Notes: generated by a model from the sequence alone, not told the origin. 15,490 bases of DNA from CAYFQH01 sp964345215 (GCA_964345215.1 CAYFQH010000046.1:1-15490); one strand, 5' to 3'. Shown: positions 6,632 to 13,502, numbered from the stretch's first letter. Numbers and translations: made by a program.

Positions 6632-7408
6632 ATGAAGCTATATGCCAAGTTTTTTTTGATGCACCTAAAAAGCCAAATGCAGTATAAGCTATCCTTCTTT
6701 TTTACGGTGCTGGGCCAGTTTTTAACCTCTTTTACAGTCCTTTTAGGGGTTTGGTTTATGTTTAGGCGTTTTTATAAAGTGGAGGGTTTTGCATTTGAAG
6801 AGGTGCTTTTGTGCTTTGCAGCAGTGCTGATGGCCTTTTCCCTTGCGGAGACCTTTGGCCGGGGTTTTGACCGTTTCCCTGCGATGATTGGTAACGGAGA
6901 GTTCGACCGTATCCTGGTGCGCCCTAAAAGCCCTGTATTTCAAGTGTTGGCAGGGAAAATGGAATTTAGCCGCTTAGGCCGTTTGGTCCAGGCCCTGGTG
7001 GTGTTTGCCTACGCTATTCCTAAAAGCGGAGTGCTTTGGACTGGGGATAAAATCGTTACCCTGTTTTTAATGGTGGCCTGCGGTACGGTGGTGTTCTTTA
7101 GCCTTTTTCTAATCTATGCGGGTTTTACTTTTTTTACCATTGAAGGCCTTGAATTTATGAACATTTTTACCGACGGCGGGCGGGAGTTTGGCCGCTATCC
7201 CTTTTCTATTTATGGCAAAGGGGTGCTGCTGTTTTTAACTTTTATTATTCCCCTGGCCCTTTTTCAGTACTATCCCCTTTTATACTTGCTGGGGCGGCAA
7301 ACCAGTGTGTTTTATATGTTCTGCCCCCTCTTTGGCCTTTTGTTTACCCTGCCGGCCTATGGATTTTGGCGCTTTGGCTTAAGGCGTTATCAATCTACAG
7401 GGTCCTAG
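6632..7408 (+). CDS. ABC-2 permease subunit 2 (DUF990-type)
   Basis: This 258-residue membrane protein is a distant paralogue of the preceding permease. It has about six hydrophobic segments, and its coupling motif 'I-G-N-G-E-F-D-R-I-L-V-R-P' (about 88-100) matches 'ITSGNLAYDLARP' in subunit 1. The 'FMNIFTDGGREFGRYPFSIY' stretch (about 175-194) and the late 'LFQYYPLLYLLGR' are characteristic of the partner subunit in this exporter family. The ATG is one base after the previous stop, with GGGGGG as a weak ribosome binding site. It ends the operon, before a strong terminator at 7422-7461. Confidence 0.85.
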   Translation: MKLYAKFFLMHLKSQMQYKLSFFFTVLGQFLTSFTVLLGVWFMFRRFYKVEGFAFEEVLLCFAAVLMAFSLAETFGRGFDRFPAMIGNGEFDRILVRPKSPVFQVLAGKMEFSRLGRLVQALVVFAYAIPKSGVLWTGDKIVTLFLMVACGTVVFFSLFLIYAGFTFFTIEGLEFMNIFTDGGREFGRYPFSIYGKGVLLFLTFIIPLALFQYYPLLYLLGRQTSVFYMFCPLFGLLFTLPAYGFWRFGLRRYQSTGS

Positions 7409-7421
7409 TAGAGGAGAAAAA

Positions 7422-7461
7422 AAGCAAAAAAGAAGCGGCAAAAACCGCTTCTTTTTTGCTT
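7422..7461. terminator. Strong bidirectional terminator
   Basis: A perfect 17-bp stem pairs 7422-7438 with 7445-7461 around a six-base loop (CAAAAA). The G+C-rich core (GAAGCGG/CCGCTTC) is flanked by A and T runs, so each strand reads as stem plus U tract. It separates the rightward exporter operon from the leftward metal importer operon. Confidence 0.9.
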
Positions 7462-7477
7462 AAATGATTGTGGGGAA

Positions 7478-8329
7478 TCACCTCGCCTTGCGCCTTACCC
7501 TAAGGGTGCTTATTAGCAGTGACACGCCATACCAAAGGGCGGTAAAGAGCACCACAGTAGCCCCGGTAGAAGTATCAGCGTAGTAAGAAACCACAAGGCC
7601 TGCAATGCCGCTGGTAACGGCAACAAGCACCGAATAGCCCGCATGGCCCCTGGTGCTTTTGGCCAGGTTCCGCCCGGCGGCGGCGGGCACAATGAGCAAG
7701 GCGTTAATGAGCAAAATGCCAATCCACCGAATGGCCAACATCACGCAAATGGCAATCATCACTGCAAAAACAGTCTCTATCAGCTTGGTATAAATGCCCC
7801 GGCTGCGGGCCAATGGCCCGTTAATGCTGGTAAGTAAAAGGGCATTATAGATGACTGCCCAAAGGGCTACCCCCACCACCAGGGCAATGGCCAGGCCCGG
7901 TAAATCACCGGAGGAGATGGTCAGTACATCCCCAATGAGCAGGTTGGAATACTTGGCAAAACCTCCGCCTTTGGATAAAATAATCAGCCCCAGGGCGATA
8001 GAAGTGCTTGAAAACACGCTGATAATGGTATCGGCAGAGGTTTTTCCGGATTGCTTAATGCGAATGACTAACAAGGCCCATAGGATGCCAAAAATTAGCA
8101 TGGCCTTTAGTTCATTTAAGTTAAACAGCACCCCAATACCAATGCCTGTTAAGGCACTGTGGCCCAGGGCATCGGAAAAAAAGGCCATTTTTTGGTTCAC
8201 TGCCATGGTGCCTAAAAGGCCTAGCAAGGGGGTTAGGAGTAAAAGCCCAATCAAGGCGTGGGCCATAAAACCGAAAGAGAAAATTTCCAAGGGAAAAATT
8301 CGGTACAAAAAACTGGCAATGTCACTCAT
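7478..8329 (-). CDS. Zinc/manganese-type ABC permease (ABC-3 family)
   Basis: The 283-residue membrane protein has about eight hydrophobic segments. The signature 'FFSDALGHSALTGIGIG' (50-66), with its conserved D-x-x-G-H-S/A, marks the ABC-3 family (ZnuB, MntB, AdcB), which moves Zn2+ or Mn2+ inward. The C-terminal part has the usual 'NALLIVPAAAGRNLA' stretch. Its start overlaps the ATPase stop (ATGA), and AAGGAGG lies 7-8 nt upstream. The metal cannot be decided from this sequence. The gene for a metal-binding lipoprotein (ZnuA/TroA type) is not adjacent, so it must lie elsewhere. It ends before the terminator at 7422-7461. Confidence 0.9.
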   Translation of the reverse strand: MSDIASFLYRIFPLEIFSFGFMAHALIGLLLLTPLLGLLGTMAVNQKMAFFSDALGHSALTGIGIGVLFNLNELKAMLIFGILWALLVIRIKQSGKTSADTIISVFSSTSIALGLIILSKGGGFAKYSNLLIGDVLTISSGDLPGLAIALVVGVALWAVIYNALLLTSINGPLARSRGIYTKLIETVFAVMIAICVMLAIRWIGILLINALLIVPAAAGRNLAKSTRGHAGYSVLVAVTSGIAGLVVSYYADTSTGATVVLFTALWYGVSLLISTLRVRRKAR

Positions 8330-9099
8330 TTTGTTTCCTCCTTGGGGGCTGTAAACAGCAAGCGGCTTTTAATGCCAAAGGTGGCGTCAAACTCCTTAGA
8401 CGAAAAAACCTCTTTGGGGGTGCCTTGGTAAATCACCTGTTTATCCAGCAGCACTACATAGTCGGCATATTCTTCTACCAGGGCTAAATCGTGACTAACC
8501 AGTAAAATGGCCATGTGGTGGTCTTTACGAAGGGCGGACACTGTGTCCAAAAACATGGTTAAACCATTATGGTCAATGCCGGAAACGGGCTCATCCAGCA
8601 CCAGCAAATCAGGCTGGGGGGTAATGGCCATAGCCAGGAGCACCCGCTGCAGTTCTCCGCCAGAAAGCTTGCCCAAGGGGCTTTTTAGAAGGGTTTCCCC
8701 TTTTACTTTTTTTAAAATGGCCAGTACTTTTTCTCGGGTTTTGGGGCTTATCCCTGTCCATACAGGGCGTTTGGTAAAAATACATGCCAAAAAATCTTCA
8801 ACGGTTACAGGCGTTTCCCGGTCAAATTCCAAGCTTTGGGGTACATAGCCAATGGTTACCTTGGATAGGGTTTTGCCCTCCAAATCCTGGTGGAGTATTT
8901 TGCCAGTATAAGGTATTTCTCCCAAAATGGCCTTGAGCAGGGTGGTTTTGCCCGCCCCGTTTTGGCCAATTAAAGCGGTTAATTGGCCGCAGTGAACGTG
9001 CATGTTTACGTGGGACAGGATGGCCTGCTTATCCATTGTAACGCTTACATCGGCCAGGTCAATATGGCACAGGCCGCAGCTTTGCTGATGGGTTTTCAT
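8326..9099 (-). CDS. Zinc/manganese-type ABC importer ATPase (ZnuC-like)
   Basis: The protein has 257 residues from the ATG at 9099, chosen because AGGAAG ends 8 nt upstream; an upstream GTG at 9108 overlaps that ribosome binding site. In the GTG-based numbering, motifs are Walker A GQNGAGKTT (48-56), signature LSGGE (148-152), Walker B LLVLDEP (168-174) and His206. The N-terminus carries a C-G-L-C-H pair of cysteines before the first strand, which could bind metal and tune activity. I recall similar N-termini in other clostridial ZnuC proteins. It is coupled to the ABC-3 permease downstream and lies 83 bp after the phosphoesterase. No clear promoter is seen in that gap, so all three genes may share a message. 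Confidence 0.88.
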   Translation of the reverse strand: MKTHQQSCGLCHIDLADVSVTMDKQAILSHVNMHVHCGQLTALIGQNGAGKTTLLKAILGEIPYTGKILHQDLEGKTLSKVTIGYVPQSLEFDRETPVTVEDFLACIFTKRPVWTGISPKTREKVLAILKKVKGETLLKSPLGKLSGGELQRVLLAMAITPQPDLLVLDEPVSGIDHNGLTMFLDTVSALRKDHHMAILLVSHDLALVEEYADYVVLLDKQVIYQGTPKEVFSSKEFDATFGIKSRLLFTAPKEETK

Positions 9100-9182
9100 C
9101 TTTTTCACTTCCTAATGGTTTGGTTGCTTTCTAATGGGGGGTGTTTGTTTTTTACTCGTTTAAATTTGGTAAAGCACAATAA

Positions 9183-9884
9183 TCAGCGGGAATAGATGCC
9201 GGTGGTTATTTCGGTAATATAGGCTTCTTTATTGGGCAGCCCCGGGGCAGTCAGGGCTTCAGCTACGGCTTTTTGATTGTTGTAGGGCAGGGATACAATG
9301 GTTACATCCAAAGGGCCGGGGGTACTGCCCATTTCCCCTTCCAAAATAGCATAAAACACATTGGGTATTCCCATGGCGTTGCCCACGCTGCCTGTATTGA
9401 TTAACAGGCCCCCCTTTAACACCCGGTAAAAGGCCCGGTGCCAGTCGGCATAAATAAGGCCTTCAAAGGTTTTTTGCCCGGTAGACAGGTAGGGCATAAT
9501 TTCGTCTGAAGGGCCAGTGGGAATGAGGATACCCCCGCTCGTTACAGGGCGGCCATGAATCATGCGCAGGTGGCAGCCGGAAAAAGTAAAGTGGTGTTCT
9601 CTTGGCAAAGTGGCTAGTTTATCAAGGCGGGCCTGGCCCAGCTGGTTCCAATAAAACACATCGGCAGGGAAGAGCTTGCGGTTAAGCCCGTAGTCCCAGT
9701 TACCGCCAATAATAACGCTGCAGTTATCAAAAACCCAGTCGAAGGTTTTGTGGGAGGAGGGGCCCTTGCCCACCAAATCCCCCAGGCAATAAATGCTGTC
9801 AATATTGCGCCGAAGCAGGTCTTTTTCAAGGGCCTTGGTGGCGGTCCAGTTCCCGTGCAGGTCGGCAATCAAGGCAAGCTTCAT
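9183..9884 (-). CDS. Calcineurin-like metallophosphoesterase (YfcE/Metallophos_2-like)
   Basis: The protein has 233 residues from the ATG at 9884, which follows AAAAGGAG by 7 nt; the longer upstream frame overlaps the promoter and the divergent gene. Family motifs are D-x-H (Asp8, His10 in 'ADLHGNW'), GDLVGKGP (Asp36), 'GNWD' at 61-64 where GNHD is usual, 'MIHGRP', and a final 'N-T-G-S-V-G'. The usual GHTH box is changed to 'ADWH', so two metal-site or catalytic histidines are replaced. Members hydrolyse phosphodiesters or phosphomonoesters with two metal ions; here the substrate is unknown and activity could be altered. It lies upstream of the metal importer, possibly in one operon. Confidence 0.82.
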   Translation of the reverse strand: MKLALIADLHGNWTATKALEKDLLRRNIDSIYCLGDLVGKGPSSHKTFDWVFDNCSVIIGGNWDYGLNRKLFPADVFYWNQLGQARLDKLATLPREHHFTFSGCHLRMIHGRPVTSGGILIPTGPSDEIMPYLSTGQKTFEGLIYADWHRAFYRVLKGGLLINTGSVGNAMGIPNVFYAILEGEMGSTPGPLDVTIVSLPYNNQKAVAEALTAPGLPNKEAYITEITTGIYSR

Positions 9885-9912
9885 AAATACACTCCTTTTG
9901 GTATCAAAGTTT

Positions 9913-9921
9913 AGTATAGCA
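9913..9921 (-). promoter_or_regulatory. Extended -10 promoter of the phosphoesterase gene
   Basis: On the minus strand TGCTATACT matches the extended -10 consensus (TGnTATAAT, one difference). There is no good -35 at 17 bp. It is back-to-back with the HAD gene promoter (9953-9981), only about 31 bp away, so the two may share regulation. Confidence 0.5.
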
Positions 9922-9952
9922 TAAATAAGCTTAAAACAGCGTAAAAGGAAGG

Positions 9953-9981
9953 TTGTTTCATCAAAAAAAATCCTGTATACT
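9953..9981 (+). promoter_or_regulatory. Promoter of the HAD phosphatase gene
   Basis: TTGTTT (9953-9958) and TATACT (9976-9981) are 17 bp apart, with TG directly before the -10. The leader to the TTG start at 10012 is about 24 nt and contains AAAGGAAAGGG. Confidence 0.55.
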
Positions 9982-10011
9982 AGGCAAAGAAAAAGGAAAG
10001 GGCTGACAGCA

Positions 10012-10701
10012 TTGGAACATTTTGCACTTTTTGATTTTGACGGGACCATTGCCAAGGGTGATTCGATTATTTCCTTTATGTGGTACAGCTTCGTAAAAAA
10101 AGAGATGACCTTAAAACAGCTTTTAAAAGCTGGCACCGCTTACATGGGCTACGCCTTTGGCAGAATAGACGATACCCAGGCCAAAGAAGTGGCCATCAGC
10201 TTTTTACAAGGGAAGCAACAAGCCTATGTACAGGCTTTTTGCCAAAAATGGTACGATGAAAAAATGGCTTCAAAAATATTTGTGCAGGCTGCAGCCGAAA
10301 TCGACCAGCTTAAAAAAGAGGGCTGCCTGGTGCTGGTCATCACCGCTTCACCGGATGTATATATGGATCCCTTCAAAAAGGCCTTCGGCATTACGGATGT
10401 TATTGGCACCCGGGTAGATATCGATAATCAGAACATCTATTCCGGACGCATTAGCGGCAACAACTGCCGGGGCATTGAAAAAAACCTGCGCCTGGCAGAG
10501 TATCTGGCCGCTAAAGGATGGACGCTGGATACAGAAAAATCATGTGGTTACGGCAATTCAAGCCACGATGAGGCCATGCTCCATTTGGTTGGAAAGCCAG
10601 TTTTAATCAACCCTTCCAAAAAATTAAAAAAAGCATTTTCCGGGGCGCGAATTGAAAAATGGAAAAAGATTATGGGTCCCCGGCAAAAGCTTGATAAATG
10701 A
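10012..10701 (+). CDS. HAD-IB family phosphatase (SerB-like)
   Basis: The 229-residue protein is a HAD hydrolase of the SerB-like IB subfamily. Motif I is FDFDGT, with nucleophile Asp8 and acid/base Asp10; motif II is 'VITAS' (Thr111 or Ser113); a Lys near 158 in 'GIEKNL' fits motif III; motif IV is 'GYGNSSHDEAML' with Asp186. The normal 'GDS' of motif IV is 'GNS' here (Asn182), which may weaken Mg2+ binding. The helical cap lies at about 17-90. The start is TTG, supported by AAAGGAAAGGG about 9 nt upstream and by the promoter at 9953-9981. HAD-IB enzymes release phosphate from small molecules such as phosphoserine or lipid phosphates; the substrate is not defined. Confidence 0.85.
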   Translation: MEHFALFDFDGTIAKGDSIISFMWYSFVKKEMTLKQLLKAGTAYMGYAFGRIDDTQAKEVAISFLQGKQQAYVQAFCQKWYDEKMASKIFVQAAAEIDQLKKEGCLVLVITASPDVYMDPFKKAFGITDVIGTRVDIDNQNIYSGRISGNNCRGIEKNLRLAEYLAAKGWTLDTEKSCGYGNSSHDEAMLHLVGKPVLINPSKKLKKAFSGARIEKWKKIMGPRQKLDK

Positions 10702-10730
10702 TTGACAAAAAAACTTCCCGCCAGTATACT
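10702..10730 (+). promoter_or_regulatory. Consensus promoter of the DUF1874-like gene
   Basis: A perfect TTGACA (10702-10707) is followed after 17 bp by TATACT (10725-10730), one base off the TATAAT consensus. It begins right after the HAD stop codon (10699-10701). The next gene should therefore be strongly expressed on its own, with a leader of about 36 nt. Confidence 0.8.
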
Positions 10731-10772
10731 TATATTAATAACAAGTGTATATTTGGCGGAGGAGGTATAAAT

Positions 10773-11159
10773 ATGACGAAGAAGAACCATCAGCTTAGTC
10801 CCCTGGTATTGCTGGATAATTCCAGCATGGTGGATGTTTTGGGCAATGGTGATTATACCATTAGAAATATGACTTTTGATGAAACACGGGCCGTTCTTGA
10901 TACCTTTGAGCAGGATGAAATTTACGTAGGCTTTTCAAACAGCCATATTGAGCACGTGATTTTTGGCTATTTGGGCATTGATCAAAGAGTTTATGAGTAT
11001 AAGCCTGTAAAGCGGCTGGAATTGGGGCAGGAAGCGCTGGTATTTAAACTTTACGTAACCGAATCAGAAACCCAGCCTCTGATACATGAAGATGGAGTGG
11101 AAGCAAAAAAGATTGAAAACATTTATGTATACTGCCAATATTTAACCAGAATAAAATAA
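10773..11159 (+). CDS. Small protein with possible DUF1874 (STIV B116/YddF-like) fold
   Basis: The protein has 128 residues from the ATG at 10773, set by GGAGGAGG 7-8 nt upstream and the promoter inside the longer frame. I recognise no family with certainty. The order of motifs follows DUF1874: 'N-x-D-Y-T-I-R-x-M-T-F-D-E-T' (25-38, compared with 'is.eeA'), 'YVGFSNSHIEHVIFGYLGID' (51-70, compared with 'saIGHe.tA.lls.LLGv'), 'QRVYEYKP', then 'LELGQEALVFKL' (82-93, compared with 'l..GD.llvfqL'). In DUF1874 ring nucleases (AcrIII-1) the His after Gly is catalytic. Here that position is Phe54, so ring-nuclease activity is doubtful; His58 and His61 are close by. It is probably cytosolic and strongly transcribed. 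Confidence 0.7.
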   Translation: MTKKNHQLSPLVLLDNSSMVDVLGNGDYTIRNMTFDETRAVLDTFEQDEIYVGFSNSHIEHVIFGYLGIDQRVYEYKPVKRLELGQEALVFKLYVTESETQPLIHEDGVEAKKIENIYVYCQYLTRIK

Positions 11160-11202
11160 TTTATAATTATATTTTTTTTAAAGCCCATGCTTCCCCTTGC
11201 TA

Positions 11203-11211
11203 TGGTATAAT
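11203..11211 (+). promoter_or_regulatory. Extended -10 promoter of the acetyl esterase gene
   Basis: TGGTATAAT is a perfect extended -10. There is no good -35 box. The leader to the ATG at 11250 is about 32 nt and contains AAGGAGG. Confidence 0.55.
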
Positions 11212-11249
11212 TAGCCAATGAGCATTGAAAATGTAAGGAGGAAACCACC

Positions 11250-12218
11250 ATGGGCCTTTTTGATTTACCACTGGAAAAACTATATACTTACGAGGGAATG
11301 AACCCAAAGCCCGAAGACTTTGAAGCCTATTGGGACAGTGCCCTTAGCGAAATGGAAGAGGTAGACCCCCAGATAGAAAAAACACCGGCTGATTTTTTTC
11401 ACCCGGCGGTAGAATGCTTTGACCTGTGGTTTACAGGTACCAAAGGGGCTAGGATTTATGCCAAGTACGCCCGGCCAAAACATTTTGAAGGGCCCAGGCC
11501 TGCCCTGCTGTTTTTTCATGGTTACAAGGGGAAATCTGGCCCCTGGACAGAAATGTGCGCCTGGGCCAGTGCCGGCTTTTGCGTAGCCTTTTTAGATGTA
11601 CGGGGCCAAGGCGGCCAAAGCGAGGACAAGGGTGGGGTAAAAGGAAACACCCAGCATGGGCACATTATCAGGGGCCTTGACAGCGAAGACCCTCACGATC
11701 TGCTCTTTCGGGATATTTTTCTAGACACGGCCCTTCTTGCCAAAATTGTGGGAAGCTTTCATGAAGTAGACGAAAACCGCTTAGGGGCCACAGGCGGCTC
11801 TCAAGGGGGTGCCCTTACTTTGGCCTGCGCCGCTTTGGCCAATATCAAGGCGGCTGCTTCAATTTATCCCTTTTTAAGCGATTACCAACGGGTGTGGGAA
11901 ATGGACTTGGCCGTTAATGCCTACGCCGAAATTAAAGAGTACTTCCGCCATTTTGACCCAAGGCACCTAAGGGAAAAAGAAGTGTTCACAAAATTGGGCT
12001 ACATCGATATTCAGCATCTGGCTCAGCGGATTACCGGAAAAATATGGATGTTCACCGGGCTGATGGATCAAGTTTGCCCGCCCTCCAGCCAGTTTGCCTG
12101 TTATAATAAAATTACCACCGAAAAAAAGGTTTTCATCTACCCGGATTTTGCCCACGAAAACCTTCCTTCCCACGACGACATGATTATTAGGTGGTTTATT
12201 GAACAGCTGCAGCCTTAG
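11250..12218 (+). CDS. CE7-family acetyl esterase (acetylxylan esterase/cephalosporin-C deacetylase type)
   Basis: The 322-residue alpha/beta hydrolase has the full CE7 (AXE1) signature. The oxyanion-hole motif R-G-Q lies at 118-120 (DVRGQGG), the nucleophile elbow G-G-S-Q-G at 182-186 with Ser184, Asp273 in 'GLMDQVCPPS', and His302 in the H-E motif (AHEN). The N-terminal 'P-K-P-x-D-F-E-A-Y-W' (19-28) is also typical. Length matches the family (about 320). With no signal peptide it should act in the cytosol, removing acetyl groups from short imported xylo-oligosaccharides or similar acetylated molecules. There are no glycosidase neighbours, so the natural substrate is open. AAGGAGG lies 9 nt before the ATG. 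Confidence 0.93.
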   Translation: MGLFDLPLEKLYTYEGMNPKPEDFEAYWDSALSEMEEVDPQIEKTPADFFHPAVECFDLWFTGTKGARIYAKYARPKHFEGPRPALLFFHGYKGKSGPWTEMCAWASAGFCVAFLDVRGQGGQSEDKGGVKGNTQHGHIIRGLDSEDPHDLLFRDIFLDTALLAKIVGSFHEVDENRLGATGGSQGGALTLACAALANIKAAASIYPFLSDYQRVWEMDLAVNAYAEIKEYFRHFDPRHLREKEVFTKLGYIDIQHLAQRITGKIWMFTGLMDQVCPPSSQFACYNKITTEKKVFIYPDFAHENLPSHDDMIIRWFIEQLQP

Positions 12219-12238
12219 GTTAAGCCGCATATAAATTA

Positions 12239-12280
12239 AAAATAGCCTCCTTGCGCTTATCACGTGCAGGAGGCTATTTT
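12239..12280. terminator. Bidirectional intrinsic terminator overlapping a stop codon
   Basis: A 13-bp perfect stem pairs 12239-12251 (AAAATAGCCTCCT) with 12268-12280. Its right arm contains the stop codon of the minus-strand DUF4364 gene (TAG at 12274-12276). The minus-strand side ends in a T-rich run and the plus-strand side in TTTT, so it serves both convergent genes. Confidence 0.8.
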
Positions 12281-13029
12281 GCCAAGGTTTGATGTAAAAA
12301 AAGTTCAAAGGTTTCTTTTTTGGGGGGCCAATTTTGGCAAAAGTAAAGAGCCATCTCTTCACTGGGCAAAAAAGCATTTACATGGACAAAAGCCGGGGAG
12401 CCCTTTTTGATGTCTCCCTCAAATACAAAACCTTTTTGCAAGGGGGTTAGGCGCACATCATCGGGCTGAGGGCATCCAGGCCGGGAGGCTAAAGTTTTTA
12501 GAGAAAAATCTTCCCCCATCAGGGCCATAAAAAAACTATAAATATCGCTTGACGCCTTTGGCCAGACACTGGCATAATGGCTGCAGCTTTGCTGGTCGGC
12601 CAGGCCTAGAACAGTTTGAAAAAGCATTTCTTTTTCTTCAAAAAGGGATAAAACCAGGGTATAGCCTCCCAGGTGGTTTTTAGAGTAGTCCGACAGGTAA
12701 AATTGCTCTTTTTGAAAGCGGGCCTTCCAGGCAGGGGCAGCTGACAACACAGCCTCTTTACGGCTATAGGGCAGTTTTTTTTCAAATAAAACCAAGTGCT
12801 CTTGGCTCTTTGGGGTGAGTTCATACAAGCTGCCAATGGGGTGGGGGGTAACCAGCAGCAGCTGGTCTTCCACCAGCTCTCCTAAAAAAAGCTGAAAGGA
12901 CAGGTAGTCCATTAAATTATTTTCGGCCATAAACTGCCACAGCTGCAAGTTGGTGCAGGGTTCCAGTTGGCTGATGGCAAAAATCAGCAGCAGCTTATTT
13001 TCGCCAAAGGAGGGTTTTCGGTAAAACAT
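12274..13029 (-). CDS. DUF4364 family protein
   Basis: The protein has 251 residues from the ATG at 13029, which follows AAAGGAAG; the frame runs 33 codons further, but over a likely promoter. The first 90 residues match DUF4364: 'ENKLLLIFAISQLE', 'LQLWQFMAENNLMDYLSFQ', 'FLGELVEDQLL', 'YELTPKSQEHLVLFEKKLP', which is a winged-helix (PadR/MarR-like) DNA-binding domain. In known DUF4364 proteins a short C-terminal domain of unknown role follows. Here the C-terminal part is long (about 150 residues) and contains 'GGYTLVLSLFEEKEMLFQ'. It is thought to be a clostridial transcription regulator; no target is known. It is cytosolic. Confidence 0.8.
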   Translation of the reverse strand: MFYRKPSFGENKLLLIFAISQLEPCTNLQLWQFMAENNLMDYLSFQLFLGELVEDQLLLVTPHPIGSLYELTPKSQEHLVLFEKKLPYSRKEAVLSAAPAWKARFQKEQFYLSDYSKNHLGGYTLVLSLFEEKEMLFQTVLGLADQQSCSHYASVWPKASSDIYSFFMALMGEDFSLKTLASRPGCPQPDDVRLTPLQKGFVFEGDIKKGSPAFVHVNAFLPSEEMALYFCQNWPPKKETFELFLHQTLAK

Positions 13030-13046
13030 GTTACTTCCTTTGATGT

Positions 13047-13075
13047 ATAGTATGTAAAAATAGATTTTGGATAAA
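13047..13075 (-). promoter_or_regulatory. Possible promoter of the DUF4364 gene
   Basis: On the minus strand TTTATC (13070-13075) and TACTAT (13047-13052) are 17 bp apart. Both boxes are only fair matches. The start point would lie about 11 nt upstream of the ATG, so the leader would be very short. Read-through from the HPr-like gene is also possible. Confidence 0.35.
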
Positions 13076-13080
13076 AGGGT

Positions 13081-13124
13081 TTTGGGGGTGAAGTGCAAAT
13101 CCCCCCAAACGGAAGTTTGAGGGG
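13081..13124. repeat. Overlapping, mutually exclusive hairpins
   Basis: TTTGGGGG (13081-13088) can pair with CCCCCAAA (13102-13109). The same C-rich block (13101-13110) can instead pair with GTTTG-A-GGGG (13115-13124), with one mismatch. The two stems exclude each other, as in attenuator-like switches. They lie between the HPr-like gene and the DUF4364 gene, with no T tract on either strand. Confidence 0.4.
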
Positions 13125-13166
13125 ACAAAATACACTTAAAGAAAAGCTAACATGCCGAGGAACCCA

Positions 13167-13394
13167 TTAAACCGTAAAAGGTTTAATGTCGTTTAACAGG
13201 TCTTCACACTCGTCGGCATATACTTCCAAGGTAATGGGCTTGCTCAAATCCAGGCTAAAAATACCCAAAATGGATTTTGCATCAACCACGTGGCGGCCGG
13301 CGCGAAGGTCCATGTCGTAGGGATAGCGATTTACAATATTAACAAATTCCTTTACGTTTTCAGCTAAACTAAGTTTGATATTTGCAGATTTCAT
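13167..13394 (-). CDS. HPr/Crh-like protein without the active-site histidine
   Basis: This 75-residue protein has the HPr fold. The regulatory-serine motif is kept ('VDAKSILGIFSLDL', with Ser41 matching Ser46 of HPr). The region that should carry the phosphorylated His15 ('G-x-H-A-R-P') is missing, replaced by 'ENVKEFVNIVNRYPYDMDL'. It therefore cannot pass phosphate from Enzyme I to PTS sugar permeases. Like Crh, it could be phosphorylated on Ser by HPr kinase and act in carbon control. Near-identical HPr-like proteins are common in Clostridia, but their role is not settled. AGGAGG lies 9 nt before the ATG at 13394; a TTG two codons earlier is too close. It has its own promoter at 13429-13457. 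Confidence 0.9.
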   Translation of the reverse strand: MKSANIKLSLAENVKEFVNIVNRYPYDMDLRAGRHVVDAKSILGIFSLDLSKPITLEVYADECEDLLNDIKPFTV

Positions 13395-13428
13395 TTGCAA
13401 CTACCTCCTTTCCTATTTTGACCCTTAT

Positions 13429-13457
13429 AGTATACCTTGTTTTGCGCATAAAATCAA
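13429..13457 (-). promoter_or_regulatory. Promoter of the HPr-like gene
   Basis: On the minus strand TTGATT (13452-13457) and TATACT (13429-13434) are separated by 17 bp. The leader to the ATG at 13394 is about 28 nt and contains AAAGGAGG. Confidence 0.65.
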
Positions 13458-13469
13458 TAAAATCCTTTT

Positions 13470-13502
13470 AAAACAAGGAAAAAAGAATACAAAGCTTGTT
13501 TT
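13470..13502 (-). terminator. Possible weak terminator after the metallopeptidase gene
   Basis: AAAACAAG (13470-13477) is the exact reverse complement of CTTGTTTT (13495-13502), 17 nt apart. On the minus strand the stem ends in CTTGTTTTAAAA. It is A/T-rich and lies 37 nt beyond the metallopeptidase stop, so it may end that transcript only partly. Confidence 0.3.

Noticed and set aside
9058..9069. CGLCH in the importer ATPase as a heme c binding site
   Set aside because: The protein is cytosolic and has no signal peptide, so cytochrome c maturation would not reach it. Metal binding is more likely.
9100..9182. Zur-type operator before the importer ATPase (TTTAC-N13-GTAAA)
   Set aside because: The half-sites do not match the known Zur box of Firmicutes, the spacing is odd, and no promoter could be placed beside it.
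9885..10136. Longer phosphoesterase with an 84-residue N-terminal extension
   Set aside because: The extension crosses its own promoter and runs into the divergent HAD gene. A good ribosome binding site precedes the ATG at 9884, where the protein fold begins.
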